A DNA stretch of 23,416 nucleotides from Ichthyophthirius multifiliis (taxonomy: Eukaryota > Ciliophora > Oligohymenophorea > Hymenostomatida). Each line of letters opens with the position of its first letter. The stretch's first letter is position 1. This document shows positions 12,024 to 22,190 of the stretch, one piece after another. Location of the stretch: positions 1-23,416 of the forward strand of contig NW_004087507.1 in the NCBI RefSeq assembly GCF_000220395.1, written 5' to 3'. The translations under genes were made by a program, and so were the position numbers. Under the pieces are notes generated by a model that saw only the letters and a program-made list of their open reading frames with translations, searched no databases and was not told where the DNA came from.

Positions 12024-15000
12024 ATGTATTAAAATATAAATATTATAAAAGCAGATAAATTAGATAGTTATGTTACAAGAGATAACTCTCATCCATATAA
12101 TAATTTTTATGAGCCTCCATCAATAGTATTTTTAGGTTTTAAATTTTAAAATAACATTATGATAAACAAATTAATTTTAATAATAAAGGCCCAAAAGATC
12201 TAAAAGAAAGGAAGTGTACAGATTTATTGTGGTTAATAATAGCAATTATATTAATTACAGCAAGTTGTACTTATGTAGGAATAAGTAAAAAAATTAAAAT
12301 TTATAATTTTATTTTAAGATCAAAAATATATAAATTTACATAAAAGAAATATAAAAAAATAGATATATTTTTTTATATTAAAAATATAAATTTTCAATAT
12401 ATTTTTTAAATTGCATAATTTAAATACTTTTTTATTTTATAAGATTATAAAGATTTTTAATTGGATAATATATATTATACAAATGATTTTAGAACTGATT
12501 ATTGTGGTTAATATTAGCTTTAATCGAAAAAATATTTATATTTGATTGATCCAGAATTCATGAATATAGGGTTTTGTGTTGAAAAATGTCCATAAGAAGA
12601 TGTATATATAGTATATTTGTAAATTTAATAAATAATTTATAATAATAAATTAGGAATTAGATTATTGTTTATATGATGTTGATGGAAAAACTATTTTAGA
12701 AGACTATTGTTTTAAATCCTACAAAACATAAATTTATAAAAATAAATATTGTATGCCCTTAACTATTAGCACAAAAAGAAATTAAATAGAAAAGCATATT
12801 AATAGTTTTATAAATATTTGGAAAAGGATAGCACAGGATATCTATGAAACTATTTTAATAATTGCTTCTTCATTAATTATAGCAATTTTGGTTGGCTTTT
12901 TTTTCATGACTACAATACTTATCAAAAGTGAATTAATATACTATTTATTATTTTTATATTTTTATAAATAAAAAAAGGAACAAATATAATTTTGATATGG
13001 ATTTATGCTTTTATACCAATTATTATATTTATAATTTCCTTTCTATTAAATTTTAATATTGAATATTAAAATGTAATTAAATTAATATTATTAATATATT
13101 TTTAATAAATAGTTAATTTAATAAGAATGTAGTTAAAATGAAGAAGAAACATAATGCTTAGGATAAACTTATAAATTAATGCAGGTATATATATATATAT
13201 ATATTTATAATTATTTAGATTTATAAAATTAATTTTAAAACATTTAATATTTTCATAAAAATAAATTTTGTTTTAAATTACTTACACTCAATCATTTTAT
13301 TATATTATTTTAAAAATTTTTAATATTATTATATTATTTAATTCATAATTTTATTAATATAAATACATATAATAATTTATATTTTTTTAAAAAAATATTA
13401 TAGGTATTAAAATATATTTTTATAGCTCTTTCAGGAATTTATGTTTTAATAATGCTTATAAATTACAAAAGCATACTTAATTAATGCTATGATGCCAGAA
13501 TATTAACTGCTCCTTTTAGTATGAAGTATAATTTATATATTAAAAAAAATTAAAAAATAGGAAAAATAGATAGTATGAAATTTTTTCCAATAATTTTTTC
13601 ATTATTTTAATTGACTGGAGTTATATTTGTTTATTTATCAGTTATAATATTGATTGGTTCTGGAAGAATATAAACACTTTAATCTCCTGAATAATTTCCG
13701 AATTCTTAATATAGAGATATAATATTAGATGAGTATAAGATTTATATATTTATATCTCTTTTAGTATTAATGATTTTCTATTTATAATCCATATATATGT
13801 ATTAAAAATTTTTTTATTCATTTGCTGTATAAGTATGGTATTTTTCTAGAATGAAAACTGTTTTAGATGTAAATATAAAAAAAAAATCAAAAATATTATT
13901 TATTATCTATCTAATTAAAAAAAAATATTTATAAAAATAAATATAATTTTGAGAAAACATGTTTTATTTTTTATTTTTTTAATTTATAATATTATTAAAA
14001 AAATAAAATTACTTTAATTTATATTTTTATCTTATTTTTTAAGAGGCCATCTGTTAGAGCATTTTTGTACGGATTTTTAAAACACTTAGGTACTTGTATA
14101 AAAGGTGCTTTTATAATTACACTTAATTGGATTTATAGATGTTTACTAAGAAGATTTAAAAATCATCTTGCTTCAATAAAAGAAAATAATAGAAAAAGTA
14201 AGTATCTATAATTTTGCCTTTGTTGTTGTTCAGTATATTTTTATATTTTTGAATACTTTTCTAAATATTAAGCTTCTATGGCTATTATGAATGTATTTTT
14301 AATCATATTTATAATTAAAAATTATTTTTTATAAAGAGTAGTTTGTTTGGACATGATTGGAATAATGCTTCAGAAAAAAGCCATTATTTGTTTTTAAGAA
14401 ATATATCAAGAACTGAAAGATTTAAAAACAGTCTTGGTTACCATAGAATTATTGGAATGGTTTATATATTTAATATTAATTGATTATTAAATTTATATTT
14501 TTAGGTTTTTTCTGCTTCTTGCAGTTACTTTTATTGCTAGTTTTTATTAGTAAATTACTAAATAGATATTTTATAATACGATTAGAAAAAAATTAACTAT
14601 ACTTGGTTTGTTCCAATTTCAGTATTAATCTTTAGTTTATATTTATCATAAGTAATTTTAATTTGTACAAATATTTATTTATTTCTAAACTATTTTATTA
14701 TTAATCAATTTTTTTATATGATTTAATTACAAATATACAATAGAACTTTACTATGTCTATTGATGTCGTTATAGAGTCGTTGTTATTTTGCTTAGTTGCA
14801 GATGAAGAAATGTTTCTTGGAAGAGAAAGGTTTTGTGAAGATTATGTATTAGATTATATGAATAGTGTAACAAAAGAAACATAAAAAAAGGATTTAATAG
14901 CTATAGCTAAAAAAGGTTAATAAGACAATGATTTAGATAATGAAAAGTTAGGTATTAATTTCAAAGATTTAACTAATTATATTAATTAAAAAAATTAAAG

Positions 15001-15432
15001 AAAATTTAAAGTCTAAAGACAGTGAGGTACCTAAAGTTATTTCTATTTAATCTAGCAGTAGTAGCGAAGAAGAAGATACAAATGCAGTTGATTTGTTTGC
15101 TGCAGATAATAGACTTAATGAATAAGATAAGAAATAAAAAATTGCTGAATCTGAAAAAGATTTATAAACTGTGGCTCAAAGTTTTTAAGAAAAAAAATAG
15201 AACAATAAATTGAAAAAGAAACATTTTAAGTATATATATTTTGTATTAATATTCAACTATTTTTATAAATTAGTTTAATAAATTAAATGTCAATGATATC
15301 AATGACGAATAAAGAAAAGATGATGAAGATGAAGAAGAAAATGAAGACGATTTTGGTATTGTAAAGAAAAAGAAAGTTATTGATATACAACTTAATGATA
15401 ATGATGACATTATTTTAGATAAATAAAAATGA
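12024..15432 (+). CDS. Choline-transporter-like protein (CTL/SLC44 family)
   Basis: Multi-pass membrane protein; relatives move choline or ethanolamine, though the substrate here is inferred. Twelve exons start at 12024, 12189, 12444, 12654, 12978, 13113, 13404, 13561, 14044, 14337, 14505 and 14744 and join in phase to 679 residues ending at TGA 15023, the usual family length. Marks: GPKDLKERKCTDLLWL before the first helix (about 50-68); a large loop with CGQ and GFCVEKCPQ; a bundle of helices; FAVQVWYFSRMK; YGFLKHLGTCIKGAFIITL; the cysteine cluster CLCCCS; SHYLFLRNISR; NYTWFVPISVLIFSLYLS; and MSIDVVIESLLFCLVADEEMF. Beyond the TGA, strongly coding-like acidic sequence (SSSSSEEEDTNAVDLFAAD, later DDEDEEENEDDFG) continues in other frames to a TGA at 15430 through an intron near 15222-15283. 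The frame changes sit at A7 (14988-14994) and A8 (15190-15197) runs, so the tail is probably part of the protein. Introns are 42-219 bp. Confidence 0.9.
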
Positions 15433-15888
15433 AAAATCGAACAACTTTAAAATGAAAGATAAATATATTATTTTATATATAAATTCAAATTTATTAAAAA
15501 AAGATATATTATATAAATTCCATATTAATTATGTAAATAATAATTAAATTAAAATTATAATTTAAGATATAAATACATAAAAGTTTTAATTAATAAATAA
15601 ATTATTTTAGTTTAAATTGATAAAATAAAAATTATATAAGCATTTATTTTTTAACAAAAATTAAGATATTTTAATGTAATTCTAAATTTTAGTAATTTTG
15701 GATTTATTTAATCATATATGATTTTTATTTAAAATATTTTTTATATAAAAGAGAAAAAATCAGGAAGTCTTTTCAATCAGTATTTTTTTTAAATTATTTA
15801 CATAAAAACTTGAAAAATAAAATATATTTATATTGATGAATTATATATATTAAAACAAGTACGAATAGTAAAAATTAAATTTGTAATT
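15433..15888. other. Convergent intergenic spacer
   Basis: 456 bp between the stops of the CTL gene and the minus-strand coiled-coil gene, nearly all A/T. No coding sequence, RNA gene or repeat of note. The T19 run just beyond it (15905-15923) encodes lysines of the neighbouring gene. Confidence 0.45.
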
Positions 15889-17693
15889 TCACCTTCTTTT
15901 GTTCTTTTTTTTTTTTTTTTTTTCATTTATAAAAGGATTTTTTATGAGTCTTTATCCAGGTTCTGGTAATAAATTGATTTCTTAAGCATTTTATATGCCT
16001 GAAGGTGTAAGTATAGCATTAGCTAATTCTTTCATTTGCATGTTTATCTTATATTTAGCCATTCTGTTTTTTATCTCTAAAGCTTAATCTAGTTGTTTTT
16101 TTTGAAGTTTTTTTACATTAACATTAACTATAGTTGAGAAATGCTTAAATCTATTTTTGCAATTACTACTATCATATATAGATAAAGAAGGTAATATTTT
16201 ATTAATTTTTTAATCGTTTTTATTTTATCTTAATCCAATAATATTATAATATTAATTCTTTACTTAATTAATTCTTTATTACGTAATTTAATCTTCTAAA
16301 TTAATATTTTATTTTTCGTGATTTAAATCTCTTTTAGCTAAATATTCGACACAATTAAAAGTTTTTTGCTAATTTGGATTAGTTTGAAGAGAAATAGATC
16401 TTTTAGTTTTATCATATTTATATTCTAATTATTTGAAATCATTTCCAAATGTAGAAGAATCAACTTTTCGATTTATTTCTTTTTCAATTCTACTTTTATT
16501 AACTGCCCATTATTTCATCATTTCTAATTTTTCCTCATCTTCTCGTTTTTCGGCTATTTATTTCACTCTATTAGTTCTCAACAAGTTTTCCATCTTTAAC
16601 TCTCTTATATCTTCAGAAGATTCATAATATATATAATTACTTTTAATGTTATATTTTTTGTCATTTAAATCACATTAATCACTATAATCTGTGACAAATT
16701 TCTTTATTTAAGGCTATAAGTATGCATTCTTTTAGTTTTTAATTTGATTTTCATTAATATTCTTTGGTATTTAACTTATTTAGCTTATATCAAATACACA
16801 TATGTCTTATTAATTTGTATTTTCCTATATTGAAACTGCATATTATTAGAATTTTTTTTTTAAGGCTCAATTTTATTTATTTCATTCTTTTCTTATTTTT
16901 CATTTATTTTTGTCATTATTTTCTAAGGATCTTCAAATGAAAGTATATGTCTTTTATAGCCTCTTAACTAAACTTCAGGAGCTTCATATTCAGGATATTT
17001 AGTACGTGCTTTACTTTGATAATCCTTAAGTTACTCAGCCATATATAAATGTGGATAACAAATAATTTTAGAAGTATCTTAAGTTTAGTTTGATGTTTCA
17101 TCGTTTTCATTTAGTGTTGTGTTATTATAATTGTTATTTTTGGGAGAATATAATTAATTTAAATCTTCTTTTTTTGATTTTTTAATTTCTTAAAATTGAT
17201 AAATAAATGAATTATCATCTTCGAAAGGTTTCAAAGATTTATTTTATGCTTCTAGTCTTTCTAATTATTCAAAAGCCCATAGATTTACCTGTTTTGCAAA
17301 CACACTTTGAACTATTCTATCTTATGTTTAAGCAACTTCTTTTAATTAAAAGTATAATTGCTTGAAGAATTGAAATTTCCAAGGAGCATTTTTAAGGTGT
17401 TAGATATTATTATTTTTTTATTACAAATCTTTATTAAATTGATTTATTAATTCTATAGAGACTTAATAATCTTGATTATCTTACAAAAAAATGCACTTTA
17501 ACTCATCGGTATTTATTTTATAGTAATTAAACTTACTTTACCATTTATGTTTTTCATAGTTTTCATTAACTCTTAATTTTTCATTTATACTGTTGAATTT
17601 ACTAATGCCTTCATATATTGGAACAGGTTTTACAGATGAATAGCAATATTAATAATTATTAATATTTTTATTAATTTAAATAATTTATTTCAT
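15889..17693 (-). CDS. Charged coiled-coil protein, about 600 residues
   Basis: Family not recognised. The ATG at 17693 begins MKQIIQINKN, followed by PVPIYEGISKFNS and a long helical, charged segment (VNLWAFEQLERLEAQNKSL). Next come KIICYPHLYMAEQLKDYQSK, YPEYEAPEVQLRGYKRHIL, a typical coiled coil (RVKQIAEKREDEEKLEMMKQ), DSSTFGNDFKQLEYKYDKTK, and a C-terminal block with LDQALEIKNRMAKYKINMQM and LLPEPGQRLIKNPFINE. It ends in a lysine run and KNKRR at TGA 15889-15891. At T10 (16852-16861, A10 in the gene) the frame changes; one more A restores a single 602-codon frame. The lysine run comes from T19 at 15905-15923, so the extreme C-terminus depends on that run's length. The helical, polar composition without membrane segments would suit a cytoskeletal or ciliary protein, but that is a guess. 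It shares a 99-bp divergent promoter region with the gene at 17793. Confidence 0.75.
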
Positions 17694-17792
17694 TTTATAA
17701 AGGTAGTAAGTATAAAAACTATTTAATTAAAAAGTTAAAGAAAAATTAAAATTAATTTTATATTTATCAATTTTTTTTTTTTAATTGTTATT
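17694..17792. promoter_or_regulatory. Compact bidirectional promoter region
   Basis: Only 99 bp separate the start codons of two divergent genes (17693 minus, 17793 plus), so any promoter elements for both must lie here or inside the genes. It is A/T-rich with a T-run at about 17771-17782; no specific motif can be named. Confidence 0.5.
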
Positions 17793-18176
17793 ATGAATTT
17801 CGATAATATAAAAGTTGAAAATGAAATTCTTTATACAGAAAAAATATAAAAAAAAGAATAGATTTAGAAAGCATTAAATGATAATAATTAATTAAAGAAT
17901 GTTTTAAAAGAACTTCAAATAAAATTATAAAAAAATAATCAAGAACAATCGTAATTGCTACAAGATGCATAAATAGATAATAATAACTTTAAAGTATAGT
18001 ACAATACGCTTAAAAGTCGTAATTAAATCCAAAGATAGCATATAAATGATCTGAAAACGAATTAATTTATAATACCAAATATATATGAGTTAAACATGCA
18101 TGTAAAATAATAGAATTTAAATGAAAGAATTTTAAACAGATGCTAGTAAATTGCTTTTGATTATACTTATTATTGA
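17793..18176 (+). CDS. Small coiled-coil protein, 127 residues
   Basis: Unrecognised but well supported: a single exon from the ATG (MNFDNIKVENEILYTEKI) to TGA 18174-18176, with many TAA/TAG glutamines and regular charged/hydrophobic spacing. Residues about 8-75 look like a continuous coiled coil (ALNDNNQLKNVLKELQIKLQ, then QEQSQLLQDAQIDNNNFKVQ), followed by LKSRNQIQRQHINDLKTN and ELNMHVKQQNLNERILNR. No signal peptide or membrane segment. The head-to-head arrangement with another coiled-coil gene could mean shared expression, but this is only suggested by the spacing. It converges on the membrane-protein gene downstream. Confidence 0.75.
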
Positions 18177-18222
18177 TATTATCAAATTATAAAAAAGTTA
18201 TATTAATCAAAAACTATAATAT

Positions 18223-18276
18223 ATAAAATTATTAAAAATTAAATTTAATATAAAATTATTAAAAATTAAATTTGAT
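18223..18276 (+). repeat. Tandem duplication of a 27-bp unit
   Basis: Two adjacent copies (18223-18249 and 18250-18276) of a 27-bp A/T-rich unit beginning ATAAAATTATTAAAAATT differ at one position near the end (AAT versus GAT). It lies in the short spacer between two convergent genes. The near identity indicates a recent duplication. Confidence 0.85.
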
Positions 18277-18332
18277 TAATCGAATATGTAAAAAAATATT
18301 ATAAATTTATGTTAATAATTTTATCTTTTATT

Positions 18333-20492
18333 TCATTATTTTTCTTAATCTGCTAAACTTAATGTTTCATAATATTTCTTTTTATCACTTTCAAGTTAGA
18401 TAACCTCAATTTTTTCTTTATGATATCTCCATCCGAAATATCCTATAATACATAAAATAATAAAAAGCAAAGGAAGTACGATTCCTAATATAAGTCCAAC
18501 ATTACTCGAATCAAGGTATGCTTTTTTTGTTTTATAATTTAAATTCATAGTCACTTCACACATTTAAAACATTTTTTAAATTCCAGTTAAGTCCGAATTA
18601 GTTTATTCTTCTTTTCCATTACATTCTGTAGAATGGAATATTATTTAATACTATAGATTTTCAAGGCTATTGGAAGAAGAGCAAATAACTTTAGATGGGG
18701 CTTTAACTAATGTAAATAGTTCAAAATATTTTCTTCCAAGAGCAAAAATATAAGTATTTTTTCCATATTAAAGGAATTTGATTTAAGTGTCACCTTCCAT
18801 TTTGAAATAGTTTTCATAATCATTTCTATTTTATTAAAGGTGTTTGCTTAGAATAGAATGTGAAAATACTTTCCCAATATCTTCACTCATCCAAATTCCA
18901 ACCCTGCTATTAGGATCAAGTTTAATACTACTTACTTCTAGCTCATCATCTTCAATACTTTTTTAAAAAAATAATATAATTTTTTATGTTAAAAATAATA
19001 TATTTACTGATTTTAATAGTAATTTTATTAATCAAAAAATATCTCTACACCAAATTAGTAATTTTTAGTACTTAAAACAGCTGCCAATGTAAATCCCGTA
19101 GCATCGAAATTTTATATTCTTCTTAAAAAGATGAAATATTTATATGCCCAAGGAGCATTATTATTAATATTTTATAAAACATGTATACCAAATTAATTTT
19201 CCAAAAGTAAAATTAATTCATTATCACCTTATTTGACTATTTATATTTTTCTAATGTCCATTTTTTGGACTTAATGATATTATCTTAATTGCACTGTAGT
19301 TAATGATTTTAAAAATTTCAAAGTAAATTTTTCATCTAAAGTATAAATATCAATTCCTTCAGATGTAGCTGCATAAATGTAATTATTATGATCTTTATAA
19401 ACTGAAAAAATTTCAGTTCGTTTTATAAAGCTTTCTTAAAGTATAAAATCATTTCTTGATAAATAATTGATACTAGATGCGGAAAATCTTACAGCCCCAA
19501 ATTTACAGAAAATATATCCGTATTTATCATGCTATATAGCTGACATTTTAGCTATAATTTTTGTATCTGGTGATGTTAATTCTTTAGGAATATTCAAAAC
19601 CTATTAAAAGGAACTATCGGGATCATAGTTTATGCTTGCATTATCTATTTCAAATTAAGTTGATTCAGAATAATATAACTATTATTAAATTTAAAAATTA
19701 AATATAAATTTTTGATATTGCTTATTTTATTTTACTGTATTTTTTAAAAAACTCAATCAATAAAAAAAAGTAAAAATAGATATTGGCCTTAATTTTATAT
19801 TTATTGAGTTTTTAAAAAATACTGAATAAATAAAAATATATATATATATATTAAAAATAAAATAATAATTTTTTTTTAATTAATATAAAATATATTTGTA
19901 TATAATAATCATAAGAAAATTTTATTTATATATATTTTTAATTTTGTATAATATTTTATATCTTTTTTAATTTTTATTTAATTATTTATATTTATTTTAC
20001 AGAATAAACTTAGAAACTATTAGAAACTATATACATTTTCTTATAGGTATCAAATGTTATAACTTCTTCAAATCTTTCATACATATTATTTCCTTAGAAA
20101 TTTGTAGTTGTCTTGAATACCGGCTCTACAGCAGCTTTCGTTTAAAATGTACGACATCCACCCAAGTCTTTTAAATCTCTACTTTGAAAAATTGCTTCAT
20201 TATCTAATTCTTATTCTTCTTTCTATTAACCCTAATTTAATTCAATTATTTTTTTATTTAAATTTTTATTAATATTTACATTTTATAATTTCTATATTAA
20301 TTTAATAGAATATATATCATATATTTCAGGATTAAATGTAACTTCTAAAGGTTAATTTGGCCATCCAGTTAAAATAACATCATCTAATTATATCTATACA
20401 GGTTCTATATTTTTAATATCAGAATCATTTAATTATTGATTTAGAGTAGATATAAATAATATTACTAAAATACAAATAAATTTTGTTTTCAT
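18333..20492 (-). CDS. Type I membrane protein with signal peptide, orphan
   Basis: Three exons (20492-20001, 19678-19008, 18957-18333) total 1788 bp and join in phase to 595 residues ending at TGA. The N-terminus MKTKFICILVILFISTLNQQ is a typical signal peptide. The large outside part has repeated strand-like pieces (KYGYIFCKFGAVRFSAS, NNYIYAATSEGIDIYTLDEK, NELILLLENQFGIHVLQ, KNTYIFALGRKYFELFTL) spaced as in a beta-propeller, but no named family is clear. A C-terminal set of cysteines (ICSSSN, TECNG, MCEV) precedes one membrane helix at about 541-561 (GLILGIVLPLLFIILCIIGY). The basic cytosolic tail of about 34 residues contains YETL, which fits the YXX-hydrophobic sorting motif. Intron 2 is 50 bp; intron 1 is unusually long at 322 bp and holds a hairpin repeat. 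It is likely a surface or endomembrane receptor-like protein; its ligand is unknown. Confidence 0.85.
19722..19838. repeat. Imperfect inverted repeat (hairpin) inside an intron
   Basis: Arms at about 19722-19764 and 19799-19838 are imperfect reverse complements. The core is TATTTTTTAAAAAACTCAAT on one side and ATTGAGTTTTTAAAAAATA on the other, separated by a loop of about 35 bp containing TTGGCC. It sits in the 322-bp first intron of the membrane-protein gene, where most introns in this window are 40-80 bp. It resembles a short foldback or MITE-like insertion, or a structured intron. No target-site duplication can be fixed in such AT-rich flanks. Confidence 0.7.
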
Positions 20493-22190
20493 TTTTTTAT
20501 TTTAATTATTTTCTTAGTTGATAAATAAAAATTATAATTTTTTTTCTTGTGAAATAATAAATAATAATATAATTATGCTATTATTTAAAATTATATTTTT
20601 TTATTTTTAATATAGATTCTATTAATTAATTTAGGTTTTTATGCGTTTTTTGTTTATATTTTTTGCTAAATTTATTAACATATGTAAATTAATTTTTATA
20701 TTAATCAAATTTCGAAGATATATAAATTAATAAAATGAATTAGTATTTTATTGAGATTTACTTATTTTATTTAATTTAATTTATGTCTTAAATATTATAT
20801 GCATATAGGATATGAGTTTTATTAAATTATCGGTTAGTTTTAGTTAGTATTCTTGACTTAAATATTTTTAAGATGTGAAGTTGATCATGAATATATATAT
20901 TTTTATTTCTTTAATAATCAAAATATAACATGCATTCATAATTTGATTTGCTTAATAAATTAATTATTTGCTCAATTTTTTAATTTTTTCTTTTCTTAAA
21001 ATTTAAAAAAAAATATATACTAAATTTTTTAATAAATAATCAAGTTTTCATAATTTACCAGAATTTATATTTTCTTATTTTTTATATATACATTATATAT
21101 TTTTTGGATTTCCATTTAATATTTATATGTAAATTTAAAAATACATATATAAAATATTTATTTAAAATAATAATATAAAATAAATTTATTGATTTTGCTT
21201 ATATTAAATAATTAAATTTAATTTGTACAATTTTTAGTCAGAATATTTAAAATATATCTAAAAATATAATATATTTAATATAATAAATAAAAATAATTTT
21301 TAATGTTTTTAAGTTATTTATATATATTATTTTTAAAATAAAAATTTATAAAGTTAAATTACAATTTATGTTTATAAATATTTTATATTTTATTTTTTTT
21401 AATAAATAAAAGTATGTTTTTTAATAAATATTTAAAAAAAAAACTTTTCGATAATTTTTTTATGAGAATATTAAAAAAAAATCAATTAAATAAAATAAGT
21501 AAAAATTTAAACATTTTAAATAAAAATTTCTATGAAATACAAGACATATAATAAAAACTATTAAAAAATAAAATCATCCAATAATTATACTAAAGATAAC
21601 AATTAAAATATAAAAAAGAAATATTATAAAAAACATTATATAATAAATAAATAAAAATATAAAAATATTTAATATAATAAATAACTGGAATATGAAATAA
21701 TTAACATTTTTGTTATATATAATTTAAATAATAAATAATTATTTATATATTTTTAAAAATTTATAATTATATTATTTATGAAAATAATTTTTTTTTATTT
21801 ACTATTTATTAGAGTAAATAAATAATATATAAATAAGAATATGAGAATTGAGTTAAAATGAAGTTTTTCAATAAAATATAATAAAAAATAAATTGAATAG
21901 AAAATTTAATATAAAAATTCTATTATAAATTTATTAAAAAGCTGACTTAATATTGACTTAATATTAAAAAGAAAAATTTAATTACTTGATAATTAATAAC
22001 TTATATAAATTATTAAATTAAAACTTAATAAATTATAGAAAAATATCATTCTAAATTATATTTATAGAGCAAAATAATTAGTAACTTAACTGACTATTAA
22101 TATTTAATCTCAATTTATAAAAAGAATAATTATTTGATTAAATTTAATCATAAAATTTAATAGCAAAAAAATTCAAACAGAGAATTATAT
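20493..22190. other. AT-rich region between membrane-protein gene and LINE remnant
   Basis: No firm gene. The minus strand from about 21010 down to 20600 has an open frame of about 130 codons (with QANQIMNACYILIIKEIK and KYLSQEYQLKLTDNLIK) but no recognisable domain. Around 21560-21600 the plus strand gives HPIIIL next to a GATAACAAT word, faintly like the GDFN motif of LINE endonucleases, but shifted in frame. An 11-nt tandem (TGACTTAATAT twice) lies at 21943-21964. The right half is probably the eroded upstream part of the LINE that follows. Confidence 0.35.

Noticed and set aside
14505-14651. A frameshift in CTL exon 11, suggested by a very hydrophobic alternative frame (FCFLQLLLLLVFISKLL)
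   Set aside because: With the exon starting at 14505 the reading frame runs without any change into the conserved NYTWFVPISV block, so no shift is needed.
15022-15213. Plus-strand 63-codon frame starting MRYLKLF
   Set aside because: It overlaps the acidic CTL tail in another frame and gives featureless Lys/Leu sequence, while the overlapping frame gives SSSSSEEED and good codon use.
16433-16627. Plus-strand 64-codon frame
   Set aside because: Antisense to the charged coiled-coil gene at 15889-17693.
20600-21010. Minus-strand open frame of about 130 codons
   Set aside because: No domain, no clear start, and frames of this length are expected by chance when only TGA stops translation at this GC content. 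Mentioned only in the gap description.
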